Notes: a model not told the origin generated them from the letters alone. A DNA stretch of 59,250 nucleotides from Paenibacillus lemnae (GCF_012933385.1 NZ_JABBPN010000022.1:1-59250), one strand, 5' to 3'; positions 7,098 through 14,763 are shown, counted from the stretch's first letter. Made by a program: numbers and translations.

Positions 7098-8396
7098 ATG
7101 CATTTGCCAATTACAGAAGAAAAAGTGTTCAAGGATCCCGTTCATAACTATGTTCATGTCCAGGATGATTTAATTTGGCGTCTCATCAACACCCCGGAAT
7201 TTCAGCGTCTGCGCCGTGTAAGGCAGCTGGGGACATCGTATTTGACCTTTCATGGGGCAGAGCACAGCCGGTTTTCACATTCGCTGGGTGTCTATGAAAT
7301 CACACGGAAAATTATTTCACAGTTTGAACGAAGCGGCTATCCGGACTGGCCGAAGGAGGAGCGTCTGGTCGCACTATGTGCTGCACTTCTGCATGACGTA
7401 GGACACGGTCCTTTCTCCCATTCTATAGAAGAAGCTTTTCAAATGAATCACGAGGACTGGACCTGTAAAATTCTTCTGGGCGACACTTGTATCAATGAAA
7501 TTTTGCGGAGCCATGATCCTAAGTTTCCGGATAAAGTAGCCGCTGTGATTGATAAAACCTATGAAAAGCCGATTGTTATGAATCTGGTTACCAGCCCTCT
7601 GGATGCAGACCGAATGGATTATTTGCTGCGTGATGCCTATTATACGGGTGTAAATTACGGGACAATCGACATTGACCGGATTCTTCGGATGCTGCGGCCC
7701 TACCGTGACCGCGTGGTGGTCAAGGAATCCGGCATGCATGCCGTAGAAGACTATCTGATGTCTCGTTACCAGATGTACTGGCAGGTTTATTTCCACCCTG
7801 TAACCCGCAGCTCGGAAATTATATTAAGGCAAATATTCCGCAGGGCAAAAGAACTGTTTGAGCAGAGCTTTGATTTTGCATTTATGGTGGATCCCCTCCC
7901 GTCTTTATTTGAAGGTAATCTTACGGTTAGTCAGTACCTTCGTTTGGATGAAGCGCTTATCCAGACGGCATTTTTGCAGTGGACCACAGAAGAGGATGAA
8001 CTTCTCCGCGATTTATGCAGTCGTTTCATGCATCGCAGGCTTTATAAATATGCGGAAATCGACACGATAGACCTGCATACTATCGACTCCATCCGTCAAG
8101 CCTTTGAACATGCCGGACTGCATCCGGAATATGATCTCGAAATTGATTTTCCAACAGATCTTCCTTATGATGAATTTCATTCCGATTCACCGGCGAGTGA
8201 TAAACAAATTTTACTGTTAGACCGGTATGACCGGCTGCGGGAAATCTCTGAAGTATCCGATATTGTGCGCTCGATCAGCGGGATTCAGCGTGGACGATAT
8301 CATTTGTACTATCCGGAGGACAAGCTGAAGAAAGCCTGGACCAATCTGCCAAAGGAAGTGGCCGATCTGCTTGCCCCGGGTCTCCAGCACGATTAA
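7098..8396 (+). CDS. HD-domain phosphohydrolase (YwfO-like)
   Basis: A predicted metal-dependent phosphohydrolase related to B. subtilis YwfO and to dNTP triphosphohydrolases. HD-domain ligands are visible: the first His in GAEHSRFSHSLGVYEI, the paired HD in LLHDVGHGPFSHSIE, and the later Asp in LDADRMDYLLRDAYYTGV. The frame is open from 7029, but EEKVFKDPVHNY, the usual family N-terminus, begins shortly after 7098. That ATG has GGAG 12 bases upstream and gives 432 residues, near the 433 I recall for YwfO. In-frame ATGs at 7080, 7086 and 7089 are alternatives. It occupies the place of metS in B. subtilis. The substrate (dNTP or another nucleotide) cannot be read from sequence. Confidence 0.85.
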   Translation: MHLPITEEKVFKDPVHNYVHVQDDLIWRLINTPEFQRLRRVRQLGTSYLTFHGAEHSRFSHSLGVYEITRKIISQFERSGYPDWPKEERLVALCAALLHDVGHGPFSHSIEEAFQMNHEDWTCKILLGDTCINEILRSHDPKFPDKVAAVIDKTYEKPIVMNLVTSPLDADRMDYLLRDAYYTGVNYGTIDIDRILRMLRPYRDRVVVKESGMHAVEDYLMSRYQMYWQVYFHPVTRSSEIILRQIFRRAKELFEQSFDFAFMVDPLPSLFEGNLTVSQYLRLDEALIQTAFLQWTTEEDELLRDLCSRFMHRRLYKYAEIDTIDLHTIDSIRQAFEHAGLHPEYDLEIDFPTDLPYDEFHSDSPASDKQILLLDRYDRLREISEVSDIVRSISGIQRGRYHLYYPEDKLKKAWTNLPKEVADLLAPGLQHD

Positions 8397-8430
8397 TACG
8401 ATATTCGACAAAGAGAGGAGCAGATATTTT

Positions 8431-9195
8431 ATGCTATTCGACACCCATACACATCTGGATGCACCGCAATTCGACGAGGACCGCGAGGAAGTGATTCAGC
8501 GGGCGGTAGATAACGGAGTGACACGAATGATCAATATCGGCTTTAACCGGGAAACCATTCCAACAACGATGAAGCTCGCAGAGTCCTATGATTTTATTTA
8601 CGCGGCGGTGGGGTGGCACCCGGTGGACGCGATTACGATGAGAGATGATGATCTGGAATGGATTTCTTCGCTCTGCAGCCATGAAAAGGTCGTAGCGATC
8701 GGAGAAATCGGACTGGACTATCATTGGGATACTTCTCCCAAGGACGTACAGCAGCAGGTTTTTCGTAAACAGATCGGTTTGGCTCGTGAACTGAACATGC
8801 CCATTGTGATCCATAATCGGGATGCCCATGAGGATATTGTTAAAATATTGAAAGAGGAGAAGGCATCAGAAGTGGGAGGCGTGATGCATTCGTTTTCCGG
8901 AAGCTGGGAGACGGCCAAGTTATGTCTGGATATGGGCTTTCACATTTCCTTCGGCGGTCCCATCACGTTCAAAAATGCGAAACAGCCTAAAGAGGTGCTC
9001 GCGAAGGTGCCGCTTGACCGTCTGCTGATCGAAACGGATGCCCCCTACCTGACGCCTCATCCTTTCCGCGGGAAGAGAAATGAGTCAGCTCACGTGAAAT
9101 TAGTAGCGGAGCAGGCGGCTGACATTAAAAACCTGTCTCTGGAAGAACTTGGTGAAATTACGACCCGAAATGCACTGGAACGATTTGGTATTTAA
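8431..9195 (+). CDS. TatD-family metal-dependent deoxyribonuclease (YabD)
   Basis: A TIM-barrel hydrolase of the TatD family, members of which act as 3'-5' exonucleases on DNA or RNA. The 254-residue product starts MLFDTHTHLD, containing the HxH metal ligands. Further ligands are in GEIGLDYH, the His in VIHNRDAH, the His in VMHSFSGS and the Asp in LIETDAPYLTPHP. The ATG at 8431 has AGAGAGGAG ten bases upstream; upstream in-frame codons lack a ribosome site. In many Bacilli it follows metS; here it follows the HD gene. Confidence 0.95.
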   Translation: MLFDTHTHLDAPQFDEDREEVIQRAVDNGVTRMINIGFNRETIPTTMKLAESYDFIYAAVGWHPVDAITMRDDDLEWISSLCSHEKVVAIGEIGLDYHWDTSPKDVQQQVFRKQIGLARELNMPIVIHNRDAHEDIVKILKEEKASEVGGVMHSFSGSWETAKLCLDMGFHISFGGPITFKNAKQPKEVLAKVPLDRLLIETDAPYLTPHPFRGKRNESAHVKLVAEQAADIKNLSLEELGEITTRNALERFGI

Positions 9196-9320
9196 AGAAA
9201 ACGGGAGCAAAAGCGGTGTAAAAGTGAGCATTTTCGATTAATTAAGATTTTATAACCAAAAACGTCACGATTATTACAATAATTTAACTATTTATCTGAA
9301 AAAATGTGGTTGAATGTTGC

Positions 9321-9350
9321 TTTACAACCTGCATGTAAAGGGAGTATCAT
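9321..9350 (+). promoter_or_regulatory. Candidate sigma-A promoter for the riboswitch-yabE transcript
   Basis: TTTACA (9321-9326) and TATCAT (9345-9350), each one base from consensus, are 18 bases apart and lie about 55 bases before the riboswitch. The preceding 120 bases after tatD are AT-rich and hold nothing else I recognise. Confidence 0.55.
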
Positions 9351-9404
9351 CTTTTCAGTACTAAGAAGCTGTTGGAATTCAAAAACAGCCGATTGATTTT
9401 ACAA

Positions 9405-9620
9405 TCCGTCTCGCTTAATCTCCGGTATCGGAGAACGGGGGAACCGATACAAAGTTATCTGGCAGGGCTATACATAAGGCTGGAACGATGTATTTGATTT
9501 CTTTTTCGGGTCTTTGGGGTGAATTTGAGGGCAACCGCCATGAGCGGGTGACTCGAGATAGGGCGTCTCTCTTACGTCCGAACCCGACAGCTAACTCCGT
9601 AAGCGCTAGTAAGAGGGGCA
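9405..9620 (+). promoter_or_regulatory. Cyclic-di-AMP riboswitch (ydaO/yuaA class)
   Basis: The closing stem pairs CGCTTA (9412-9417) with TAAGCG (9600-9605). Conserved blocks of the ydaO/yuaA class are present in order: CGGGGGAACC near 9436, TTTGGGGTGAATTTG near 9513, AGGGCAACCGCC near 9528, GAGCGGGTGACTCGAGATAG near 9542, and TCCGAACCCGACAGCTAAC near 9577. In known members c-di-AMP binding turns expression off through a terminator, and the class often precedes cell-wall hydrolase or K+ transport genes. Both the terminator and a cell-wall enzyme (yabE) are found downstream here. Confidence 0.95.
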
Positions 9621-9653
9621 AACTCGTGCATCCAATCCGTTTTTAGGAATGAT

Positions 9654-9705
9654 GGAAAGCCACGGAAGAGTCTCTATCACTCTTTCACTGGCTTTTTTTT
9701 TATTT
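9654..9705 (+). terminator. Riboswitch expression-platform terminator
   Basis: AAAGCCA (9656-9662) pairs with TGGCTTT (9689-9695), with inner pairing GAAGAGT/ACTCTTTC, followed by a long T-run. It starts about 35 bases after the aptamer, as expected for c-di-AMP-controlled termination. Confidence 0.88.
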
Positions 9706-9761
9706 TTGAATATCGGAGAGTATGTCATCATACCCATGGTTAAACGGGAGGTGACAGCCTT

Positions 9762-9890
9762 ATGCACGAACAGACGGGGAGTAACACAGGGTGCAGGTTC
9801 ATCTTGAAGCACTCTGTGAGCCAAAATTGCTATAGTCGCGTCATATGCAATCATGCGTTACCTAGACGGCGGGACTATGAAGGAGGATGA
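9762..9890 (+). CDS. Candidate 42-residue small ORF between riboswitch and yabE
   Basis: ATG at 9762 is preceded, 7 bases upstream, by GGGAGGTGA (9746-9754), one of the strongest ribosome sites in the window. The frame runs 42 codons and stops at TGA 9888-9890. The peptide begins MHEQTGSNTGCRFILKHSVS and ends RRRDYEGG; it is basic, has three Cys and no membrane segment. Its last codons and stop overlap the AAGGAGG that serves yabE, whose GTG start is four bases further on, so translation could couple the two. It could be a leader peptide regulating yabE or chance. I recognise no homologue. Coding potential is not proven. Confidence 0.45.
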   Translation: MHEQTGSNTGCRFILKHSVSQNCYSRVICNHALPRRRDYEGG

Positions 9891-9894
9891 AGCA

Positions 9895-11160
9895 GTGGGC
9901 GTTTTTCAACCAGAAGAGACCCATGATTCACAATCATCCAGCATGTCTTACGCAATACGATGGAAGCATGACTTTTTGCGTCACCTTATGCTGGCCGCCT
10001 TTGGCGCCATCGCGATTACATTGCTCGTACTGCTGATTATTCATAACAAGTCGGGCAAAGAGATTCAGCTAGTGGTCGACGGACGAGTGACTACAGTGGA
10101 AACACACGGAGCCTTGCTGCATGATGTGCTGGAGGAGCAGGCAATCTCCCTGAAACCGGAGGATGATGTTTCCATGCCGTTGAACGGAAGTCTCCAGAAT
10201 GGCGATCGGATTGTTATTAACCGGGCGATTCCGGTAACAGTAACCGCAGACGGCAAAACCGACACCGTATTTACTACCCAGGGTACTGTAGAAAGTGTGC
10301 TTCAGGAAGCTGGAGTTACCATCCAGGGTGAAGATAAAGTAAGTCCTTCGCTGGATAGCAAATTATCCGCGCAAACCGATATTCGTATCATTCGTGTCAC
10401 GAAACAAAAAGTTAAAGAAACCGAGGAGCGTTCCTTCCGGATTATCAAAACCGCAGATCCCTCTTTGGTAAAAGGGGATAACCGGGTCATTCAGGCCGGC
10501 GCACCAGGTATTATCGTTCATCATATCGAGAAGGTATACCAAGATGGGAAGCTCGTATCCAAAGAAGTGGTATCCAAGGAAGTACAGCGCAAGACCAAGG
10601 ATAAAGTGATCGCTGTCGGCACCAAAAAAGTAGTTGTGCCTAAGCCTGAGCCTGTCATTGAGAAAGAAGAGCCTGTACTCGTTAAGAAGGAACAAGTGAA
10701 ACAGAATACCGAGGCGCCTGCTGTTAAGAAACCGGCAGTGACTCGTACGGCTGCAAAGGCAGCACCTGTTAAGCCAAAGGCTGCTGTGAAGAAGGCACCT
10801 GCTGCCAAACCGAGCAATGTGGCTTCCAAGGCGGGCGTAGACTTTCAATATAAAAAAGTGCTGAACAATGTTTCCATGACAGCCTACTCATCGGAACAGC
10901 CTGGCATCGGTACCCGGACTGCTTCAGGAACACGGGTAACGGAAGGACGCACGATTGCTGTCGATCCAAATGTCATTCCGATTGGCTGGTGGGTATACAT
11001 CGAGGGCATTGGCTTCCGACGTGCTGAAGATACCGGCGGTGCCATCAAGGGCAATAAAATCGATGTATATTACGATTCTCTCCGCGCAGCGCTGAATTTC
11101 GGACGCAAAAACGGAGGCAAAGTATATGTCATTGGTCCGGTAAAACCGGAGCTGAACTAG
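9895..11160 (+). CDS. yabE: YabE-like cell-wall hydrolase: DUF348, G5 and 3D domains
   Basis: A membrane-anchored, resuscitation-promoting-factor-like peptidoglycan lytic enzyme. Start is GTG 9895, 8 bases after AAGGAGG; 421 residues. Order of parts: short cytoplasmic N-terminus; one membrane segment (HLMLAAFGAIAITLLVLLII) about residues 31-50; two DUF348 repeats (IQLVVDGRVTTVETHGALLH and VTVTADGKTDTVFTTQGTVE); a G5 domain around residues 180-250; a Lys/Ala/Pro-rich linker about 250-320; and a C-terminal 3D domain (MTAYSSEQPGIG, then TIAVDPNVIPIGWWVYIEG, EDTGGAIKG, IDVYYDS) that carries the three Asp of the MltA-like fold. Control by c-di-AMP would link envelope stress signalling to wall cleavage. 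Confidence 0.93.
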   Translation: MGVFQPEETHDSQSSSMSYAIRWKHDFLRHLMLAAFGAIAITLLVLLIIHNKSGKEIQLVVDGRVTTVETHGALLHDVLEEQAISLKPEDDVSMPLNGSLQNGDRIVINRAIPVTVTADGKTDTVFTTQGTVESVLQEAGVTIQGEDKVSPSLDSKLSAQTDIRIIRVTKQKVKETEERSFRIIKTADPSLVKGDNRVIQAGAPGIIVHHIEKVYQDGKLVSKEVVSKEVQRKTKDKVIAVGTKKVVVPKPEPVIEKEEPVLVKKEQVKQNTEAPAVKKPAVTRTAAKAAPVKPKAAVKKAPAAKPSNVASKAGVDFQYKKVLNNVSMTAYSSEQPGIGTRTASGTRVTEGRTIAVDPNVIPIGWWVYIEGIGFRRAEDTGGAIKGNKIDVYYDSLRAALNFGRKNGGKVYVIGPVKPELN

Positions 11161-11174
11161 AGTATCATTTCTGT

Positions 11175-11204
11175 TTTACATTGCCATGCTAAATACGATA
11201 CTAT
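11175..11204 (+). promoter_or_regulatory. Candidate sigma-A promoter for rnmV-rsmA
   Basis: TTTACA (11175-11180), 18 bases, TACTAT (11199-11204). It lies between yabE and the terminator that follows it, so a transcript from here would have to pass that hairpin. Confidence 0.45.
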
Positions 11205-11227
11205 TTATATAACCATTTTTAGATGCT

Positions 11228-11260
11228 AAGAAGAGGATATTTATCCTCTTCTTTTGTTTT
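11228..11260 (+). terminator. Intrinsic terminator after yabE
   Basis: AAGAAGAGGAT (11228-11238) and ATCCTCTTCTT (11243-11253) form a perfect 11-bp stem with a 4-base loop, followed by TTGTTTT. Confidence 0.85.
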
Positions 11261-11281
11261 GGGAAGGAAAGATGTAACAAG

Positions 11282-11830
11282 ATGATAAAGGAAGTCATTG
11301 TTGTGGAAGGACGAGACGATACGGTTGCCATCAAGCGGGCTGTGGAAGCCGATACGATTGAAACCGGAGGCTCGGCGGTGAATCGCGCTGTGATCTCTAA
11401 AATCCGGCTGGCTCAGGAACGCCGCGGGGTTATTATTCTGACCGATCCGGACCATGCGGGTGAGCGTATCCGCAAAATTATTGACGCCAAGGTGCCGGGT
11501 TGTAAGCATGCTTTCATTCCGGAAGCCGATGCAACAAGAAAAGGGGATATCGGGGTTGAGAATGCCAGGCCAGAGGCCATTCAGGCCGCCTTATCGCGTG
11601 TGCATACGTCTTTTGAGGGCGCGCCAAGTATGATCAGCCTTGAAGATGTGATGGATGCCGGCCTGATGGTGCATCCCCAGGCAGCGGCCCGGCGGATGGT
11701 CTTGGGTAATATACTTGGCATCGGGTATTGTAACGGTAAACAGCTTATGAAGAGGCTGGCTATGTTTCAGATTACACCAGAGGAATTTGCGGCTGCGCTG
11801 GCTGTGCTGGAAGCGGGAGGCGATGAATAA
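11282..11830 (+). CDS. rnmV: Ribonuclease M5
   Basis: RNase M5 makes the final cuts that mature 5S rRNA in low-GC Gram-positives. The 182-residue product has a TOPRIM domain: EVIVVEGRDDTVAIKRA near residue 4, with the catalytic Glu, and ILTDPDHAGERIRK near residue 56, with the DxD. The stop TAA shares one base with the rsmA ATG, a strong coupling that is conserved in Bacilli. Confidence 0.97.
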   Translation: MIKEVIVVEGRDDTVAIKRAVEADTIETGGSAVNRAVISKIRLAQERRGVIILTDPDHAGERIRKIIDAKVPGCKHAFIPEADATRKGDIGVENARPEAIQAALSRVHTSFEGAPSMISLEDVMDAGLMVHPQAAARRMVLGNILGIGYCNGKQLMKRLAMFQITPEEFAAALAVLEAGGDE

Positions 11831-12711
11831 TGCGTACAGAAGAGATTTCTACACCGAAACGGACCAAGGAAATTATTGCGAGACACGGATTTTCTTTCAA
11901 AAAGAGTCTGGGCCAAAATTTCCTGATCGACCAGAATATTTTGCACAATATTGTTGCAGCTGCTCATTTAACGCCAGATAAGGGTGCATTGGAAATAGGA
12001 CCAGGTATCGGTGCCTTGACGGAAAAACTCGCCCAGACTGCAGGCAAAGTAACAGCCGTGGAAATTGACAGGCGTCTGATTCCAATTCTGGAGGAAGTTC
12101 TTTCTCCTTATCCTAATGTGTCTGTTGAGCAGGGTGATGTGCTGAAGGTCGATTTGAAGGATCTGTTTGCAAGACATTTTGAAGGGGTATCCGGCGTCAG
12201 TGTTGTGGCTAATCTTCCCTATTATGTGACGACTCCGATCCTGATGAAGCTGCTGGAAGAGAAGCTGCCGCTGGAGAACATCGTCGTCATGATCCAGAAA
12301 GAAGTGGCACAGCGGATGGCTGCTTCACCGGGAAGCAAGGACTATGGAAGTTTGAGTATTGCTGTCCAGTATTACTGTGAGCCCCAGCTGGTGTGTACAG
12401 TGCCGCATACCGTGTTTATTCCCCAGCCTAATGTAGAGTCAGCGGTCATCCGTTTAAAAGTACGGGACAAGCCTGCTGTGGAGGTAGAGGATGAAGACCA
12501 CTTCTTTGAAATCATGCAGGCTTCATTCGTCCAAAGACGAAAAACGATTGCGAACAATCTGAAAAGCCGGTATTTTCCGAAAGAAGGCCGCGAACGGCTG
12601 GAAGAACTGCTTCAACAGGCAGAGATCGATCCGTCACGCCGGGGTGAGACGCTGAGTATGGAGGAGTACGCGGTTCTCAGCCGTGTGTTCCTGCAAGCAG
12701 GTATCCGGTAA
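11830..12711 (+). CDS. rsmA: 16S rRNA adenine-N6,N6-dimethyltransferase (KsgA)
   Basis: Dimethylates two adjacent adenines (A1518, A1519) in the 3' hairpin of 16S rRNA and acts late in 30S assembly. The 293-residue product carries FSFKKSLGQNFLIDQNIL, SAM motif LEIGPGIGALTEKL near residue 56, and the catalytic NLPYYV near residue 128. The C-terminal helical domain (FVQRRKTIANNL) is intact. It is coupled to rnmV, so 16S and 5S maturation are made from one transcript. Confidence 0.97.
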   Translation: MRTEEISTPKRTKEIIARHGFSFKKSLGQNFLIDQNILHNIVAAAHLTPDKGALEIGPGIGALTEKLAQTAGKVTAVEIDRRLIPILEEVLSPYPNVSVEQGDVLKVDLKDLFARHFEGVSGVSVVANLPYYVTTPILMKLLEEKLPLENIVVMIQKEVAQRMAASPGSKDYGSLSIAVQYYCEPQLVCTVPHTVFIPQPNVESAVIRLKVRDKPAVEVEDEDHFFEIMQASFVQRRKTIANNLKSRYFPKEGRERLEELLQQAEIDPSRRGETLSMEEYAVLSRVFLQAGIR

Positions 12712-12727
12712 ACATCAAAATTTAATA

Positions 12728-12763
12728 AAATAAACCCAGCAGCCCCGTGCTTTGGGTTTATTT
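12728..12763. terminator. Hairpin after rsmA, possible terminator
   Basis: AAATAAACCCA (12728-12738) and TGGGTTTATTT (12753-12763) form a perfect 11-bp stem. The T-run is largely part of the stem, so termination on the + strand may be weak. Confidence 0.6.
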
Positions 12764-12776
12764 GACGTTCTCATGA

Positions 12777-12804
12777 ACCAAACCCGGCATACGCCCATAG
12801 GATA
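12777..12804 (+). promoter_or_regulatory. Possible sigma-K promoter of yabG
   Basis: CATAGGATA at 12796-12804 fits the sigma-K -10 pattern CATA-N3-TA. AC at 12777-12778 is 17 bases upstream, near the expected -35 position. yabG is sigma-K dependent in B. subtilis. The predicted start site would leave a leader of only about 14 bases beginning near the ribosome site, which weakens the call. Confidence 0.35.
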
Positions 12805-12824
12805 GAGGCAGGGGGGATGCTGAG

Positions 12825-13721
12825 ATGAATTTAGGAGACCTGGTCGTTCGTAGATCGTATGGCGGCGATATTACGTTCCGGGTGGAGGACGTGCGCACAC
12901 ATACGGCTGTGATCAAGGGAACGGATTTCCGGCTGCTGGCCGATGCGCCCCTTGCAGATCTCGTGCGTGCAGCGCATCCTGCAATGAGCGAACGTACCAA
13001 GCTGGCACAGATTAAAGCGAACGAGTCCTTGACCCGGCTTAAGCAGGAGCGGCAGCAGCAGAGTGAGCGCCGAATGGCTCATCTGCGGGACGAATGGGGA
13101 CAGAACAGTGACAAGGGATACTTTGACGTGCCTGGCAAAGTGCTTCATCTTGATGGAGATCCCATGTATCTCAAAAAAAGTATGGCGCTCTATCAACAGC
13201 TGCGTGTACCGGCGGAGGGTCATCATGTCCATGAGTCCGCGATGGCGGATGCCCTGTTCCGGCTGCTCCCCAGAGTGCGCCCCGATATTGTAGTAATTAC
13301 CGGCCATGACGGGGTGCTGAAACGGCCGCAGCCTTATGATTTATACAGTTTGGAGAGCTATAAAAATTCATACAGCTTCGTCAAGGCCATTCAGACGGCG
13401 AGACAATATGAACGCAATCTGGATGCCCTGATCGTGATTGCAGGAGCCTGTCAGTCGCATTTTGAAGCACTGGTGCAGTCCGGGGCCAATTTTGCCAGTT
13501 CACCGGGGCGGGTGCTTATTCATGCCCTGGATCCCGTGTATGTGGCTGCCAAGGCAGCGTATACCTCTGTCCGGGAAACCATCAATATGAATGATGTGCT
13601 GCATAACACCATCAGTGGAAGCCAGGGCGTCGGCGGAATTGAAACCCGCGGGAGCCACCGGATCGGATTGCCGGGCCTCCATGATCTATCCACTTTGAAG
13701 GTGACACCTTCTGTCAGTTAG
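12825..13721 (+). CDS. yabG: Sporulation-specific protease YabG
   Basis: YabG is a mother-cell cysteine-type protease that trims spore coat proteins, coupled in B. subtilis with Tgl cross-linking. The 298-residue product starts MNLGDLVVRRSYGGDITFRV and contains GKVLHLDGDPMYLKKSM, VVITGHDGVLK and IVIAGACQSHFEALV, a family-typical set with conserved His and Cys. GGGGGG lies nine bases before the ATG. It is monocistronic, with a terminator on each side. Confidence 0.95.
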   Translation: MNLGDLVVRRSYGGDITFRVEDVRTHTAVIKGTDFRLLADAPLADLVRAAHPAMSERTKLAQIKANESLTRLKQERQQQSERRMAHLRDEWGQNSDKGYFDVPGKVLHLDGDPMYLKKSMALYQQLRVPAEGHHVHESAMADALFRLLPRVRPDIVVITGHDGVLKRPQPYDLYSLESYKNSYSFVKAIQTARQYERNLDALIVIAGACQSHFEALVQSGANFASSPGRVLIHALDPVYVAAKAAYTSVRETINMNDVLHNTISGSQGVGGIETRGSHRIGLPGLHDLSTLKVTPSVS

Positions 13722-13750
13722 GTTATTCCAAAATTGAAATCAAGATTAAA

Positions 13751-13794
13751 GCTGTCCTGTTCTGCTCATATAGAGTGGAGAAGGGCAGTTTTTT
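13751..13794 (+). terminator. Intrinsic terminator after yabG
   Basis: CTGTCCTGTTCTGCTC (13752-13767) pairs with GAGTGGAGAAGGGCAG (13773-13788), with G-U wobbles and one mismatch, followed by TTTTTT. Confidence 0.7.
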
Positions 13795-13897
13795 ATGAGG
13801 ACAAGCTGTTTGCTTTCATATTTTAGGAATAATTGGTGTCGATTCAGCGCATAATAACGATTCTCCGCTCATGATATGGAGGCTGCAAAAAAAATCG

Positions 13898-13927
13898 TTG
13901 ACAACGAATTTTTGTTGCTGATATAAT
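13898..13927 (+). promoter_or_regulatory. veg promoter P1 (sigma-A)
   Basis: Consensus TTGACA (13898-13903) and TATAAT (13922-13927), 18 bases apart. Confidence 0.85.
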
Positions 13928-13940
13928 TAATGGTTTTGAT

Positions 13941-13969
13941 TTGACATTGTTATTAAAGGGCGGTATAAT
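13941..13969 (+). promoter_or_regulatory. veg promoter P2 (sigma-A, full consensus)
   Basis: TTGACA (13941-13946), exactly 17 bases, TATAAT (13964-13969). Two full-consensus promoters in tandem agree with veg being very strongly transcribed in B. subtilis. Confidence 0.92.
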
Positions 13970-13996
13970 GGACAAGGAAAGAGGTGGTCGTCGACA

Positions 13997-14272
13997 ATGG
14001 CTAAAAATGCGCTGTTGGATATCAAACGCAGTCTGGATGCTCATCTTGGGCAAAAAATTTCGCTGCGGGCTAACGGTGGTCGCCGTAAGACCGTTGAGCG
14101 TACTGGTGTTTTGGAAGAAACCTACCCTTCTGTTTTCATCGTAAAGCTGGATCAGGACCAGCAAACCTTTAAACGTGTATCTTACAGTTATGCAGATATA
14201 TTGACCGAGACGGTTGAAATCGTCGTTCTTGACGAAGAAGGCCAGATGCAGATCACCTATATCAAATCATAA
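13997..14272 (+). CDS. veg: Veg protein
   Basis: Veg is a small, highly expressed protein that in B. subtilis stimulates biofilm formation and affects spore germination. The 91-residue product begins MAKNALLDIKRSLDAHLGQK and contains VERTGVLEETYPSVFIVKLD, a clear family match with an SH3-like beta fold expected. The ribosome site is GAGGTGG nine bases upstream. It has tandem consensus promoters and its own terminator, so it is monocistronic. Confidence 0.96.
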   Translation: MAKNALLDIKRSLDAHLGQKISLRANGGRRKTVERTGVLEETYPSVFIVKLDQDQQTFKRVSYSYADILTETVEIVVLDEEGQMQITYIKS

Positions 14273-14288
14273 CTTTTGTCATGTCAGG

Positions 14289-14316
14289 CAGCCTCCGGTT
14301 ACGGGGGCTGTTTTTA
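14289..14316 (+). terminator. Intrinsic terminator after veg
   Basis: CAGCCTCCG (14289-14297) pairs with CGGGGGCTG (14302-14310), followed by TTTTT. Confidence 0.88.
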
Positions 14317-14344
14317 GGTCTGTATGAAGTTCCATGAATGGGGA

Positions 14345-14374
14345 GGAATGAGGGGACGTACCGGGAGCATACTA
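14345..14374 (+). promoter_or_regulatory. Sigma-G promoter of sspF
   Basis: A perfect sigma-G -10 element CATACTA (14368-14374) lies 17 bases after GGAATG (14345-14350; consensus TGAATA). The forespore-specific role of the gene agrees. Confidence 0.75.
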
Positions 14375-14417
14375 AGACAGGTACCCCCAACACCATTTCA
14401 AGGAGGCGGATTTGACG

Positions 14418-14600
14418 ATGAGCCGGAGAAGAAGAAGCATGATGTCGGAAGAGCTGAAAACAGAACTGGCAAAAGAGTTGGGTTTTTACGATACTGTGCA
14501 AAAAGAAGGCTGGGGCGGTATTAAGGCCAGCGATGCCGGCAACATGGTCAAAAAAGCAATTGAGCTTGCAGAGCGGGCAGCACGTGGTTCACAGCAATAA
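14418..14600 (+). CDS. sspF: Small acid-soluble spore protein SspF
   Basis: A minor alpha/beta-type SASP, a forespore DNA-binding protein. The 60-residue product includes KTELAKELGFYDTVQKEGWG and SDAGNMVKKAIELAE, the family signatures. ATG 14418 lies 11 bases after AAGGAGG; an in-frame TTG at 14412 has 5-base spacing and would add only two residues. A sigma-G promoter upstream supports forespore expression. Confidence 0.94.
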   Translation: MSRRRRSMMSEELKTELAKELGFYDTVQKEGWGGIKASDAGNMVKKAIELAERAARGSQQ

Positions 14601-14619
14601 TTCATCAGGTCACACAAGG

Positions 14620-14657
14620 AAAGGGTCCTTCTATGCGGAGGGTCCTTTCGTTTTTTA
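14620..14657 (+). terminator. Intrinsic terminator after sspF
   Basis: AAAGGGTCC pairs with GGGTCCTTT (two G-U wobbles) and is followed by TTTTTT. Confidence 0.8.
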
Positions 14658-14664
14658 GATATAA

Positions 14665-14693
14665 ATGACTTCAGCGTCACGGTTTGCTAATAT
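14665..14693 (+). promoter_or_regulatory. Candidate promoter of ispE
   Basis: ATGACT (14665-14670), 17 bases, TAATAT (14688-14693), just behind the sspF terminator. Confidence 0.45.
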
Positions 14694-14763
14694 AAAGGCA
14701 TTAGAAGTTTTTCTCCTGATGTGTTAAGTTGTGCTTAAGGGAAATGCTAAGGACAGGTGAACG

